Source of the DNA: Tolypothrix sp. PCC 7910
Lineage (GTDB): Bacteria; Cyanobacteriota; Cyanobacteriia; Cyanobacteriales; Nostocaceae
Length of the DNA stretch: 64,000 bases
Direction: 5' to 3'
NCBI RefSeq assembly: GCF_011769525.1
Contig: NZ_CP050440.1
Location: 3,411,501 to 3,475,500, forward strand
Below, piece after piece: positions 1 to 8,272 of the stretch (position 1 is the first letter of the stretch; every line of letters begins with the position of its first letter). The notes beneath the pieces were generated by a model that was not told where the DNA came from, did no database searches, and saw only the letters and a program-made list of their open reading frames with translations. The position numbers and the translations under genes were made by a program.

Positions 1-155
1 ATTCTTAAATCTTATTAAATAATCTTAATTTTTCCTTAATTCTTGGCGAAAACAAAAGTTCAATAATAGTAGTAGTTACAGCTTTTTTTCATCTAATTCA
101 TGGAATGATATCTTAATATTATGGTATTAAAAATTAATCATGAAAAATTTTAGTT

Positions 156-161
156 AAGGAG
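156..161 (+). promoter_or_regulatory. Ribosome binding site of rpaB
   Basis: AAGGAG lies 11 bases before a TTG at 173 and only 2 bases before a TTG at 164. The spacing favours initiation at 173, which also gives the N-terminus usual for RpaB proteins (ESHKEKILVVDDE after the start). Confidence 0.6.
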
Positions 162-172
162 CGTTGAGAAAC

Positions 173-901
173 TTGGAAAGTCATAAAGAAAAAATCCTGG
201 TGGTAGACGACGAAGCCAGCATTCGCCGGATTTTGGAAACGCGCCTTTCCATGATTGGCTACGATGTAGTGACTGCTGGTGATGGAGAAGAAGCTTTGGA
301 AACTTTTCGCAAAGCTGACCCCGACCTGGTAGTTTTGGATGTAATGATGCCAAAACTCGATGGCTACGGTGTATGCCAAGAACTACGTAAGGAGTCAGAT
401 GTCCCTATTATTATGCTAACAGCCTTAGGGGACGTAGCCGATCGCATCACCGGATTAGAGTTAGGCGCTGATGATTATGTAGTTAAGCCGTTTTCCCCGA
501 AGGAACTAGAAGCCCGGATTCGCTCAGTACTCAGACGGGTAGACAAAACCAGTGCTTCTGGAATTCCTAGTTCTGGAGTCATCCACGTTGCTAATATCAA
601 AATTGATACGAATAAGCGACAAGTTTACAAAGGCGATGAGCGTATTCGCTTAACTGGTATGGAATTTAGCTTACTAGAGTTACTCGTTAGCCGCTCTGGA
701 GAAGCTTTTTCCCGTTCGGAAATTTTGCAAGAAGTTTGGGGTTACACACCAGAACGCCATGTCGATACTCGCGTGGTGGATGTGCATATCTCTCGTTTGC
801 GCGCCAAATTAGAAGACGATCCCAGCAATCCTGAATTGATTCTCACCGCCCGTGGCACTGGTTATTTATTCCAAAGGATAATTGAACCTGGCGAGGAATA
901 G
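173..901 (+). CDS. rpaB: OmpR-family response regulator RpaB (Ycf27)
   Basis: A two-component response regulator that controls photosystem and high-light-inducible genes in cyanobacteria, normally with the histidine kinase NblS/Hik33. The receiver domain covers about residues 8-120, with acidic residues 12-13, phospho-acceptor Asp56 (VVLDVMMP) and Lys105 (VVKPF). A winged-helix DNA-binding domain follows at about 135-240, ending in the typical GTGYLF. Length is 242 aa with the TTG start at 173; an upstream TTG at 164 would add three residues. Near identity to remembered Nostoc RpaB, including the MPKLDGYGVCQELR stretch, makes the call firm. The cognate kinase is not in the window. The next gene begins 62 bases downstream. 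Confidence 0.93.
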   Translation: MESHKEKILVVDDEASIRRILETRLSMIGYDVVTAGDGEEALETFRKADPDLVVLDVMMPKLDGYGVCQELRKESDVPIIMLTALGDVADRITGLELGADDYVVKPFSPKELEARIRSVLRRVDKTSASGIPSSGVIHVANIKIDTNKRQVYKGDERIRLTGMEFSLLELLVSRSGEAFSRSEILQEVWGYTPERHVDTRVVDVHISRLRAKLEDDPSNPELILTARGTGYLFQRIIEPGEE

Positions 902-931
902 GGAAGATAAGGGAGATAGGGGAGACTATTC

Positions 932-970
932 ACAAAGGACAAATGACAAATGACTAATGACTAATGACTA
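932..970 (+). repeat. ATGACTA/ATGACAA heptamer short tandem repeat
   Basis: About five units of a 7-base repeat fill the end of the spacer between rpaB and the next gene. ATGs fall at 943, 950, 957 and 964. Only the last opens the downstream frame; the in-frame ATG at 943 hits a TAA. Confidence 0.8.
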
Positions 971-1626
971 AACCCGATCCCAATCTAGTTTTACGCCGTC
1001 TACCCATAGTAGTTGGCTGTTTAGGTGCTGTACTTTTACTAATTAACCGCTTGTTAACACCGGAACTAACAGAATCCCAAGCCCGAGGGGATGTGCTGGG
1101 CGTGATTCTGAGTGCGGTGTTAATTTTAACTGGATTAATTTGGCAGCAAGTACAACCGCGATCGCCTGATATTGTACAACTGATTGGGGAGGAAGGTTTT
1201 GTGTTGGCTGCGGATTTACCAGAAGCCGTGAAAACAGAACTAGCTTGGGCATCCCATTTATTATTAACTAACACCGTCACGCGATCGCTCTTAGTTTTTT
1301 ACCAAGGTAAGGTTCTGTTACGTCGCGGTATTCTGTCGCCTAAATCTGAGGTTGTACCAGGCCCAATTTTAAAAAGGGTATTGGAAACAAAAAAACCTGT
1401 TTATTTAGTTGCATTAAAAGTCTATCCAGGCAAAATAGAATTTGATTATTTGCCCGAAAATACTCAAGGGGTAATTTGTCAACCTATTGGTAATCAAGGT
1501 GTATTAATTTTAGGAGCAAATGCACCTCGCAGTTACACCAAACAAGATGAAAATTGGATATCTGGAATTGCTGATAAATTAGCTGTAACTCTCAGTTCCT
1601 ATTTGCAAGTTGAGTCAGAAAGTTAA
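964..1626 (+). CDS. Cofactor assembly of complex C subunit B (CCB2/CCB4-like, DUF2930)
   Basis: A membrane protein of 220 aa resembling the cyanobacterial homologues of plant CCB2/CCB4, which help attach haem c(i) (haem cn) covalently to cytochrome b6 of the b6f complex. Two hydrophobic segments lie near residues 13-29 and 45-60, followed by a soluble domain with LLTNTVTRSLLVFYQGKVLLR and a C-terminal part resembling a GAF-like fold. The start codon sits inside a heptamer repeat and has no Shine-Dalgarno sequence. It is followed after 6 bases by the DUF456 gene, so the two are probably cotranscribed. The family call rests on remembered sequence resemblance; the function is inferred from the plant proteins. 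Confidence 0.75.
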   Translation: MTKPDPNLVLRRLPIVVGCLGAVLLLINRLLTPELTESQARGDVLGVILSAVLILTGLIWQQVQPRSPDIVQLIGEEGFVLAADLPEAVKTELAWASHLLLTNTVTRSLLVFYQGKVLLRRGILSPKSEVVPGPILKRVLETKKPVYLVALKVYPGKIEFDYLPENTQGVICQPIGNQGVLILGANAPRSYTKQDENWISGIADKLAVTLSSYLQVESES

Positions 1627-1632
1627 AACTGT

Positions 1633-2151
1633 ATGCAAATTATCTATTGGTTACTGATTGCAGTGATGGTTGTGGGTATTATCGGCGCTGTAGTTCCTGC
1701 CATCCCTGGAACCAGTTTAATATTAATTGCAATTATTATCTGGGGAGTTGTCAGCAGTTCCTTTGCAGCAATTAAAATACCGCTAATTGTCACAGTTATT
1801 GTGTTGCTTTTGAGTATTGGCGTAGATTTTTTAGCAGGCTATATAGGTGCAAAACAAGCCGGTGCTAGTAAGTGGGGACAAATAGGCGCATTTGTCGGGT
1901 TGCTTTTGGGATTCTTCGGATTATTACCAGCTTTACCCTTTGGCGGGCCGCTATTAGGTATTTTAATGGGGCCATTATTGGGCGCAATCATCGGTGAATA
2001 CTTTTACCAGCGTCAACTTGGGATAGCAATTAAGGCTGGTATCGGAATTGTTGTTGGTACAGTGGTGGGAAATTTACTGCAAGGAATATTAGCGATCGCG
2101 GCAGTGGTAGTTTTTATAGTGAACACTTGGCCCCAAGTCTTTGGCAGCTAA
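1633..2151 (+). CDS. DUF456 family membrane protein
   Basis: A very hydrophobic 172-residue protein with about five or six membrane segments and Gly/Pro-rich turns: GAVVPAIPGTSLI near residue 20, GYIGAKQAGASKWGQIGAFVG near 68-90, and LPALPFGGPLLG near 97-108. These glycine-rich repeats are the hallmark of the DUF456 family, whose function is unknown. It starts 6 bases after the preceding gene, which suggests an operon, and a hairpin terminator follows its stop at 2185. Nothing in the sequence indicates a substrate, so transport or membrane scaffolding remain only possibilities. Confidence 0.8.
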   Translation: MQIIYWLLIAVMVVGIIGAVVPAIPGTSLILIAIIIWGVVSSSFAAIKIPLIVTVIVLLLSIGVDFLAGYIGAKQAGASKWGQIGAFVGLLLGFFGLLPALPFGGPLLGILMGPLLGAIIGEYFYQRQLGIAIKAGIGIVVGTVVGNLLQGILAIAAVVVFIVNTWPQVFGS

Positions 2152-2184
2152 GATTTCCCATAGATTAAGTAAATAAGACTTTCG

Positions 2185-2216
2185 TAGGGTAGGCATTCAT
2201 TGTCTACCCTATTTTA
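2185..2216 (+). terminator. Rho-independent terminator after the DUF456 gene
   Basis: Stem TAGGGTAG/CTACCCTA (2185-2192 with 2204-2211) around an 11-base loop, followed by TTTTAT. It lies 34 bases after the stop codon. Confidence 0.7.
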
Positions 2217-2799
2217 TGTGTGGTGAAAATTTGGTTAATAACATTGTGGATTTTATAGAAATGCTAGCGTTTTTCACCATAACAAAATCTTCATTTACAG
2301 TTTATAAGTTTTTTGTAATCAGCTTATATAAAAGACAAAAACAGTTCATCTATAAATCACAATTCTTACTGAGTTATTTAGGTGCGTATCATCCACAGGA
2401 TTTGTATAGAAATCTTTAAAAACAAAAACTAGCATTTTGTTAAACATACTGAAGCCAAACATTTGCTAGTCCAGGAAAATTACGTAATTTTAGACCCTAC
2501 CAAATGACGTAGCTAGTAAATGCCACTATGTAATCAATAAAGTTTATATCAAGATAAATAGGTAGCTCTTGCGTATTAGTAAACAGCTATGTAATTCTGT
2601 AAGAGTGATAAATAAATCACTGGCTAAAAACCCACAGGGTCACTCTTCTACTCAATTCATTAAGAAAATAATTCTAATCTAGATGATAAACATAGGATGC
2701 ATTAATACTTTTTTTTGATGGGTTCCTACATTTATAACTAGTTTTAGAATTGCATTTAATTAATAAACTAATATCTTTTTACTGGAGACTTAAATCACA
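2217..2799. other. AT-rich intergenic region before the PEP-CTERM gene
   Basis: About 580 bases with no convincing gene. A 67-codon open frame at 2216-2419 has no ribosome binding site and AT-biased composition, so I do not call it. GGAG at about 2783 is the likely ribosome binding site of the gene at 2800. The region probably carries that gene's promoter, but I could not assign the boxes. Confidence 0.5.
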
Positions 2800-3414
2800 A
2801 TGCTTGCTCTTAAATCCCAAGTCATCAAGTCTACCTTAGCTGCTAGCGCTTTACTTCCCTTAGCTATTGCTGGAATAGTAACCTCTGCTGGTTCTGCTCA
2901 AGCTTATAGTGGTGGGTTTACGTTTGACGGTTCTGGAACTGTAGCTGGTATTAATAATAGTGGTATCACCTTTAATCCGAATCCAGGAACAATTGCATTA
3001 GGAGTCAAAACTGGAGATTTTCTTGGAGATTCCACAGGCACTATTTACAGTTTCTTAAATACTAGTTTACCTTCTAAATTGATAGATGTTGGTGCGGCAG
3101 ATGGCATTAAACTTCTAAGTTTAACTAGTATTCTTTCTCCAAAATTTACATCTGTTTTCGGAGGAACAGACGTTAGCTTTAATTTCACTGGATTGTTTGA
3201 AGATGGTAGCCAAGCACTAGGAAATATTGATTTTACTACTTTACTGAATGTCACAAATGCACAAAGTACCTACAGTACAGGTGGAACAATTAACGCCAGT
3301 TTCAAAGGTGTGACAGTAGCCTCTGTTCCTGAACCAACTACATTACTCGGCTTAGGTGCTGTAGGTGCAGTCATGGCTATGTCTCGCCGTCGCAAAGCTC
3401 AAGCTAGTTCTTGA
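2800..3414 (+). CDS. PEP-CTERM sorting domain exported protein
   Basis: A 204-residue secreted protein of unknown role. It has an N-terminal signal peptide (hydrophobic about residues 12-32, probable cleavage after AQA near 35) and a low-complexity Gly/Ser/Thr body. The C-terminus carries the full PEP-CTERM signal: VPEPTT, then a hydrophobic helix (LLGLGAVGAVMAM), then the basic tail SRRRKA. Proteins of this class are processed by an exosortase (EpsH-type), which is not encoded in this window. The GGAG ribosome binding site is well placed. Two hairpins follow the gene. The body resembles no enzyme I know; a surface or exopolysaccharide-associated role is only inferred. Confidence 0.88.
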   Translation: MLALKSQVIKSTLAASALLPLAIAGIVTSAGSAQAYSGGFTFDGSGTVAGINNSGITFNPNPGTIALGVKTGDFLGDSTGTIYSFLNTSLPSKLIDVGAADGIKLLSLTSILSPKFTSVFGGTDVSFNFTGLFEDGSQALGNIDFTTLLNVTNAQSTYSTGGTINASFKGVTVASVPEPTTLLGLGAVGAVMAMSRRRKAQASS

Positions 3415-3527
3415 GCATTACCCACAAAATAAAAATTAAATTGTAGACAAAAAAGGAGTATCATTATTAATAGAAATATGTAAAAATAATTTCGATTTTG
3501 GTTTTCATTAAGTGTTATAGCTTTGTG

Positions 3528-3567
3528 TTCGTAGTAATCACTGAAGAAGTTACTACGAATTTTCTTT
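3528..3567 (+). terminator. Terminator downstream of the PEP-CTERM gene
   Basis: A perfect 10-base-pair stem, TTCGTAGTAA (3528-3537) with TTACTACGAA (3550-3559), with a 12-base loop and followed by TTTTCTTTT. Confidence 0.8.
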
Positions 3568-3599
3568 TGTAGGGCTTTTTTTGGAATGTATATATAGAA

Positions 3600-3640
3600 T
3601 AAGGGCACAAAAATTTTGTACCCTTAAAAATTTTTATTTC
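3600..3640. terminator. Bidirectional terminator between convergent genes
   Basis: TAAGGG...CCCTTA stem extended by ACAAAA/TTTTGT, flanked by AT-rich tracts on both sides. It lies between the plus-strand PEP-CTERM gene and the minus-strand nblB-like gene and could serve both. Confidence 0.7.
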
Positions 3641-3665
3641 ACACTTCAGACAAGTTTATGCAAAA

Positions 3666-4328
3666 TTAAACTGCCTGCAAAGATTTTTTAGCTTCATTGG
3701 CGATCGCGTCTACTTCATCATTAGCCAGATTCTCTAATACAGCTTTAGCATCTGCGCTACCCAAGCGACTCATAGCTTGCACAACTCTAAAGCGGACTTG
3801 CCAATCGGGATTTTTGGCAAAAGGTGCTAAAAGTGTCACTGCATCTGTATTTCCCAATTCGCCAAAAGAACTAATCGCAGCAGTTTGAATTAACTCATTA
3901 TCAGAATTGAGTGCTTGCTGGAGGAGTTCAAAACCTCGCGGATCGCCTAACTCTCCCAAAGTAGCGATGATACTAAATTTGACTAGCCATTCAGGACTAG
4001 CATCGTAAAGCTGCTGCAAATCATCAAAAGCTGAGGTGAGTTTCAGCGCACCTAAACAATCTGCAGCGGCTGCTTGCACATCAGGTTCAGGATCTTTTAG
4101 TAGTTCACGCAATATACTCAATGATAATTCTGAATCTTGTGTGCCAAATGTATCCATTTGACTCACTGCTGAGTAACGGACACGAGCATTGCTATCACTT
4201 ACCGCAGTTTGAATTAATTCAAAAGCGATCGCAGGTTCTAAATCGCGGATTTGATTCACACCTCGCAAGCGATCGCCCAGATTTTCGGAACCAAGCAATT
4301 GCTGTACCGACTCAGGAGTAATACTCAT
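3666..4328 (-). CDS. nblB: HEAT-repeat protein, NblB-like phycobilisome degradation protein
   Basis: A 220-residue all-helical protein built of about five or six HEAT-like repeats of roughly 31 residues (for example DSNARVRYSAVSQM, DPEPDVQAAAADCLG, NPDWQVRFRVVQAM). The same architecture occurs in phycobiliprotein lyases of the CpcE/F type and in NblB, which is needed for phycobilisome breakdown under nutrient starvation and is about this length. The neighbourhood (sigma factor, carB, dpsA on the same strand) agrees with where I remember the Anabaena NblB homologue lying. The ATG start has AGGAT upstream. A generic PBS-lyase HEAT protein is the alternative. Confidence 0.72.
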   Translation of the reverse strand: MSITPESVQQLLGSENLGDRLRGVNQIRDLEPAIAFELIQTAVSDSNARVRYSAVSQMDTFGTQDSELSLSILRELLKDPEPDVQAAAADCLGALKLTSAFDDLQQLYDASPEWLVKFSIIATLGELGDPRGFELLQQALNSDNELIQTAAISSFGELGNTDAVTLLAPFAKNPDWQVRFRVVQAMSRLGSADAKAVLENLANDEVDAIANEAKKSLQAV

Positions 4329-4361
4329 TTATTTATCCTAAATTTTCAAAAAAGGTCAAGC

Positions 4362-4395
4362 GTCACACAAACGCTGTTAATCACGCCTGTACTCA
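4362..4395. repeat. Degenerate copy of a palindromic repeat
   Basis: GTCACACAAACGCTGTTAAT followed by CACGCCTGTAC aligns with the repeat at 12812-12842 (GTCACACAGACCCGATTAAT, then CGCGTCTGTAC). It has lost the perfect palindrome. Confidence 0.55.
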
Positions 4396-4526
4396 AAAGG
4401 AGCCAGTGCGTTCTTGCAGTTCCCCAACTTGTACCGCTAAAGCGGAATCCCCAGGGTAGCAACTGATGTTCAAAAGTTATTAGTCATTTGACTGTTGACA
4501 TTGGACTTTTGACATTTAACTATTAA

Positions 4527-4991
4527 CTAATCTTGCTCGGCGGCCATCGCGCGGATAATATCACCTCGGGTAAGGATACCAATTACTTGACCCGCGCTGT
4601 CTAAAACTGGTAAGCGATGCACACTGCGATCGTGCATGATTCTGGCTGCTTCTTGTAAGGTTTTATCAGGGGAAATAGTAATTGGATTATTGCTCATCAC
4701 TTCCCCAACGGTTTGTCCCAGCGCTTTGTGTAAGTCACGATCATAATTTGCGGGATTTTGTAAATAGATGACACTATCGAGAAACATGATGTAAGCCGGA
4801 GGAGTCACACCTGTTTCTTGCCACATCAAATCAGTTTCTGAGATAATGCCCACCAATTTACCAACATCATCAACTACAGGTAGTCCGCTGATGCGTCTTT
4901 CTGCAAGAATTTGTATGGCTTCCTTCAGCGGAGTTTCAGATCGGACAACCACCGGTTCACGGCTCATCACGTCGGCAACGGTTTTAGGCAT
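4527..4991 (-). CDS. Tandem CBS-domain protein
   Basis: A 154-residue soluble protein made of two CBS domains (about residues 1-65 and 90-152), each with the motif xxDVMSxxPV and a GLPVVD or RLPVLD turn. Paired CBS domains bind adenosine nucleotides and act as energy sensors; cyanobacterial stand-alone pairs have been linked to thioredoxin regulation, but which partner this one serves is unknown. A start at MPKTVADVM is preferred because AAGGTG lies upstream and the domain begins at once; an upstream start at 5015 would add eight residues. It is the second of a series of minus-strand genes. Confidence 0.85.
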   Translation of the reverse strand: MPKTVADVMSREPVVVRSETPLKEAIQILAERRISGLPVVDDVGKLVGIISETDLMWQETGVTPPAYIMFLDSVIYLQNPANYDRDLHKALGQTVGEVMSNNPITISPDKTLQEAARIMHDRSVHRLPVLDSAGQVIGILTRGDIIRAMAAEQD

Positions 4992-5090
4992 TTGTCTGCT
5001 AACACCTTTTATCAAAGTCTCTGGGTTTATTTTAAAAAATTGCGGGTCGTAACCTGATGCAGTTCATACATTGTTACTTGTAATGGGAAT

Positions 5091-5134
5091 GGGGCATTGG
5101 GCATTGGGCATTGGTAATGAGTAATTGGTAATTG
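5091..5134. repeat. GGGCATT heptamer repeat
   Basis: Three units of GGGCATT followed by two of TAATTGG-type sequence, a typical cyanobacterial intergenic short tandem repeat. Confidence 0.75.
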
Positions 5135-5175
5135 TTGTTTTTTATTTTCCCCCTGCTCCTTGCCCCCCTGCTTTT

Positions 5176-5208
5176 TCCCAGTCCCTAATCCCCAGTCCCC
5201 AATCGCGC
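5176..5208. repeat. CCCCAGT/CCCCAAT repeat reaching into mutT
   Basis: Short tandem repeat of CCCAGTCCCTAATCCCCAGT type. It overlaps the 3' end of the minus-strand mutT gene and encodes its last residues, LGTGD. Confidence 0.8.
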
Positions 5209-5610
5209 CTTCAATGCAGCGATAATTTGCACATTTGCCTTGGGAAAAGCAAACTGTTCTAAATCTGCTAAATTTACCCAGCGGATTTCATCGCATTCTA
5301 TAGCTTGCGGCACACCTCCTAGATGGCGACAGTGATGGACAGTTAGGGTAACGCGCAACTCTGTATAAGTGTGGTCAATAGTAATGAGATGTTCTCCTAC
5401 TGCAATTTCTATTCCCAGTTCTTCATAAATTTCGCGTTTAATGCACTCTTCAACAGTTTCTCCAGGCTCAATTTTGCCGCCAGGAAATTCCCACAAACCA
5501 CCCATTGCTCCTCCCGCACGGCGACGGTCAATTAATATTTGTTCTTGGTCATTCCAAATTACAGCCACACCAATAATTTTATGGGGGAGGAGAGAAATAG
5601 TTTCACTCAT
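5185..5610 (-). CDS. mutT: MutT-type Nudix hydrolase (8-oxo-dGTP diphosphatase)
   Basis: A 141-residue Nudix enzyme. The Nudix box GKIEPGETVEECIKREIYEE followed by LGI spans about residues 45-67 and matches Gx5Ex7REUxEExGU. The preceding GGLWEFPGG and the late WVNLADLEQFAFPKAN are typical of MutT proteins, which remove oxidised dGTP before DNA synthesis. Its C-terminal LGTGD and stop codon are written by the short tandem repeat that also fills the downstream spacer, so the tail is probably a late addition. It follows the DUF760 gene, separated by a terminator-like hairpin. Confidence 0.88.
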   Translation of the reverse strand: MSETISLLPHKIIGVAVIWNDQEQILIDRRRAGGAMGGLWEFPGGKIEPGETVEECIKREIYEELGIEIAVGEHLITIDHTYTELRVTLTVHHCRHLGGVPQAIECDEIRWVNLADLEQFAFPKANVQIIAALKARLGTGD

Positions 5611-5675
5611 GGTTGATCGGTACAGAATAAACTAGCAAAAAAACGCAGAATTTAAAATTAATCAGCAAACATATA

Positions 5676-5706
5676 ACTCGGCAAGCTTTCTTCATGTTTG
5701 CCGAGT
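5676..5706 (-). terminator. Hairpin between the DUF760 gene and mutT
   Basis: Perfect 9-base-pair stem ACTCGGCAA (5676-5684) with TTGCCGAGT (5698-5706). Reading on the minus strand it is followed by TTATATGTTTG. It probably ends the DUF760 transcript. Confidence 0.6.
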
Positions 5707-5799
5707 CTATATTGTATTACGCATTCAAACAGTTTTGAGTTTATTTGCTGAGATTTGCCTAGCTATTCTTATTGTCTAAATTTTCGATTGTATGTATGC

Positions 5800-5843
5800 T
5801 ACCCCTAATCATAGCTATTATTTGAATCTATGAATCAGGGGTA
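5800..5843. other. Long inverted repeat downstream of the DUF760 gene
   Basis: TACCCCT...ATCATAG pairs with CTATGA...AGGGGTA over 13 pairs with a small internal loop. It lies about 90 bases past the DUF760 stop codon. Together with the hairpin at 5676 it fills the 322-base gap at 5611-5932, which has no gene. Confidence 0.5.
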
Positions 5844-5932
5844 AATTATCAGCATACTATCCAGATTTTGCAGAGTAATGTTTTTTGCTGATGTTGCCTT
5901 AGATGAGTTTATGTATGAACCCAACAACATTG

Positions 5933-6277
5933 TTATTCAATTTCGTTATTGTTGGTTTCAGTACCTTGGAGAACCATTTCAAAGTTCATTCTTTGTTCAG
6001 CGTTACGCAAGAAATAACCACTAATCATTGCAGAGGCCAGAAGCCGTCCTAAACTTTCGCGGCTAGTAGTAATGCTAACTCCAAAGTGTTCTGAAGGTAG
6101 GTTACCTAAAAGACCAACAATATTGCGTTCCATTACTTGCAGAACTTCCGCAGAACTCGGTTTAGATAACTGAGAAACTGTCTCTGGACTCAAGGATTTA
6201 ACATATTGCCAGAGTACATCGGTAGTTTCTGATTCACTGTCAAAAAATTCTGAAACTCGATTGGATGGGTTACTCAC
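5933..6277 (-). CDS. DUF760 domain protein
   Basis: A 114-residue soluble protein of the DUF760 family, found in cyanobacteria and plastids. The core runs from LWQYVKSLSPETVSQLSKP (about residues 22-40) through QVMERNIVGLLGNLP to ASAMISGYFLRNAEQRMNFE (about 80-101). The biochemical role is not established to my knowledge; some plant members are reported to be protease substrates. A SD-like GAGATGAAAC precedes the ATG. It lies between sigD and mutT on the same strand but is separated by more than 300 bases on each side. Confidence 0.8.
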   Translation of the reverse strand: MSNPSNRVSEFFDSESETTDVLWQYVKSLSPETVSQLSKPSSAEVLQVMERNIVGLLGNLPSEHFGVSITTSRESLGRLLASAMISGYFLRNAEQRMNFEMVLQGTETNNNEIE

Positions 6278-6544
6278 GTTTCATCTCCTTGACTAATACT
6301 ACTAGCTAGGGTTTTTATAAAATTTAAAAATAAGTGCTGACTCGTATTGACCTCAGCTAGTACTTTGCTGTTCCTGTCAATTAATGTAACAAGTTCAATT
6401 TGATTAGTGAGTGGGTGTAACCGTACCAAACCCGGCGTGTTTTCTCACCTCATATTGATGAGACTGCTAATATCCCAAGCCAGCGACTTGCACCGCCTTG
6501 ATTTCTAATCAATTGTCTTTCGTCCTTTGTAAATAACTCATAAC
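6278..6544. other. Intergenic region upstream of the DUF760 gene
   Basis: No gene seen. It presumably contains the promoter of the minus-strand DUF760 gene; no clear promoter boxes could be assigned. Confidence 0.4.
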
Positions 6545-6581
6545 AAAGCACAAAGCCTGAGTACCTGCTTGAGGTACTCAG
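6545..6581 (-). terminator. Terminator of the sigma factor gene
   Basis: Perfect 10-base-pair stem CTGAGTACCT (6557-6566) with AGGTACTCAG (6572-6581) and a 5-base loop. On the minus strand it is followed by the T-rich GCTTTGTGCTTTGTT. It lies 32 bases after the stop codon. Confidence 0.75.
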
Positions 6582-6612
6582 AACTCTGTCAGAAAGGACA
6601 AAAAACAAATGA

Positions 6613-7611
6613 CTAGCTGGCCAAATATTCATCCATGTTGGCTTTAGACTTACGTAATTTAGTGAGTGCTTCCCGCTCAATTTGCCGTACTCGTTCACGA
6701 CTAATGTTGAGGATTTCACCGATTCTGGCTAAAGTTAGAGCTTGACCATCCATTAACCCAAAGCGCAGGGTAATTACTTCCTTTTGCTGTGGAGTAAGAT
6801 CCCCCATCAAGCGCTCTAAGTCATTAGACAATGAAGATTGCATGACAAAATCTTCTGGTGAAGCACCGGGATCTTCCAACATTTCTCCAAGTTCGGTATC
6901 GTAATTATCTCCCAAGCGCAAATCTAGGGATAAAGGTAGACGGGCCTTTTCCAGGTACTCGCGCACCTGTTTAGGAGTTAATTCTAATTCTTTCGCTAAC
7001 TCAGATGCAGAAGGAGCGCGTCCCAGCCTTTGGGATAATTGCCGCTGTGCTTTTTTAATCTTATTCAGTTTCTCTGTAATATGGATTGGCAACCGAATAG
7101 TACGAGCTTTTTCGGCGATCGCTCTAGTGATGGCTTGGCGTATCCACCAATAGGCATAGGTAGAAAATCTATAACCTTTCGTGGGGTCAAACTTTTCTAC
7201 ACCCCGTTGCATACCGATGCTACCTTCTTGAATTAAATCTAGTAGATCGACATTGCGCTTAATATATTTTTTGGCAACAGATACAACCAATCGCAAGTTA
7301 GCTTCTACCATTTTGCGCTTGGCATATTCGCCGTCGGCGATCACTTCGTTCAACTCTGCCAATTCTAGATTTGTTGCTTTGGCCCACTCTTCTAAAGTTG
7401 GTTGACGACCTAACTGGGTGACTAGCTCATCCCTTATTTCATGCAAAGCAGTTGAACGCTGCACCTGTTTGCCATAAAAAATCTCTTCCTCGTGGGTTAA
7501 GAGTGGCACACGGCCAATCTCACGCAGGTAAGTCCGCACGAGGTCCGTGGCTGTCTGAGCGGTCTTCATGGCGCTACTCATTGGTAATGTTGGATTTGAC
7601 GGTATGGTCAT
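6613..7611 (-). CDS. sigD: Group 2 RNA polymerase sigma factor, probably SigD
   Basis: A 332-residue sigma-70 family protein. Region 1.2 is at about residues 20-60 ([21 protein letters not shown]), region 2 at about 95-165 ([48 protein letters not shown]), region 3 at about 170-250, and region 4 ends with the helix-turn-helix [19 protein letters not shown]. The lack of a long region 1.1 and the 332-residue length fit a group 2 factor rather than SigA. Position next to carB and dpsA matches Anabaena sigD (alr3810, from memory), which is the reason for the letter. Other group 2 members cannot be excluded from sequence alone. A strong terminator follows. Confidence 0.8.
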   Translation of the reverse strand: MTIPSNPTLPMSSAMKTAQTATDLVRTYLREIGRVPLLTHEEEIFYGKQVQRSTALHEIRDELVTQLGRQPTLEEWAKATNLELAELNEVIADGEYAKRKMVEANLRLVVSVAKKYIKRNVDLLDLIQEGSIGMQRGVEKFDPTKGYRFSTYAYWWIRQAITRAIAEKARTIRLPIHITEKLNKIKKAQRQLSQRLGRAPSASELAKELELTPKQVREYLEKARLPLSLDLRLGDNYDTELGEMLEDPGASPEDFVMQSSLSNDLERLMGDLTPQQKEVITLRFGLMDGQALTLARIGEILNISRERVRQIEREALTKLRKSKANMDEYLAS

Positions 7612-8048
7612 TTAGTGATAGATGCTTTGCCAGGGTGCTAACCAGTTTGAATGGGAAACCACACTATGGTTGGCAATGTCACTGTCCGAAAAATTCGGCT
7701 GCTCATATTAATCTATTCAGGTTCTTAACTGCTCTAGACGTTACAGTTATTGACCCAGTTGCACAAGTATCTAGAGTTAGATAAAAGGTATTGAGTAGAA
7801 CATTTTTTGTATTTTCTCATGATTAATAATTGTAACATTTATGATAAAAATCTCATACTCTTGAGGTCGGAATTTTAAAGGCTGTTCCCATAGCTGTAAC
7901 GCTACCATATAGATGAATCTCGCTTAATAGCTGACTTCATAAATGTCTCTGTAGGAAGAAATAGGTTTCTCATAATTCTTAAAATAAATCAATGATAAGT
8001 ATAAATAATGTTCTATAACAATTAATTAATTTTTGCTTTTGTTGGGAG

Positions 8049-8202
8049 GTTGGGGAACTCGGGGCCCCCTCTGGGGATAAGGGGTAATGGGGACTGGGGA
8101 CTGGTGACTGGGAAAGGAGCAGGGACAGATGAGGGGTATGAGGAAGAAAAACAAACGCTGACTTCTCATTACCCATGCCCAATGCCCCATGCCCAATGCC
8201 CG
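8049..8202. repeat. Short tandem repeat block downstream of carB
   Basis: GGGGACT/GGGGATA-type heptamers at 8078-8112 next to a GGGGCCCC palindrome near 8060. CCCAATG/CCCCATG heptamers follow at 8172-8202. Confidence 0.75.
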
Positions 8203-8210
8203 TGCTTTTA

Positions 8211-8242
8211 ACTTTTACCGCTTCCTCAGGTTTGGTAAAAGT
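8211..8242 (-). terminator. Possible carB terminator
   Basis: Perfect 9-base-pair inverted repeat ACTTTTACC (8211-8219) with GGTAAAAGT (8234-8242), 31 bases past the carB stop. There is no strong T tract, so termination is uncertain. Confidence 0.45.
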
Positions 8243-8272
8243 ACCTTTTGCAAGAGATGATGATCAACATTC

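Larger units (their letters stand above)
7612..8272. other. Intergenic region between sigD and carB
   Basis: About 660 bases with no credible gene. The part near 7612-7900 is presumably the sigD leader and promoter. The part at 8049-8202 is short tandem repeat. Open frames here are repeat artefacts. Confidence 0.5.

Noticed and set aside
2216-2419. 67-codon open frame on the plus strand
   Set aside because: AT-driven composition, no ribosome binding site, overlaps the terminator of the preceding gene.
7979-8182. 67-codon minus-strand frame
   Set aside because: Translation of heptamer repeats (Pro/Ser-rich), not protein-like.
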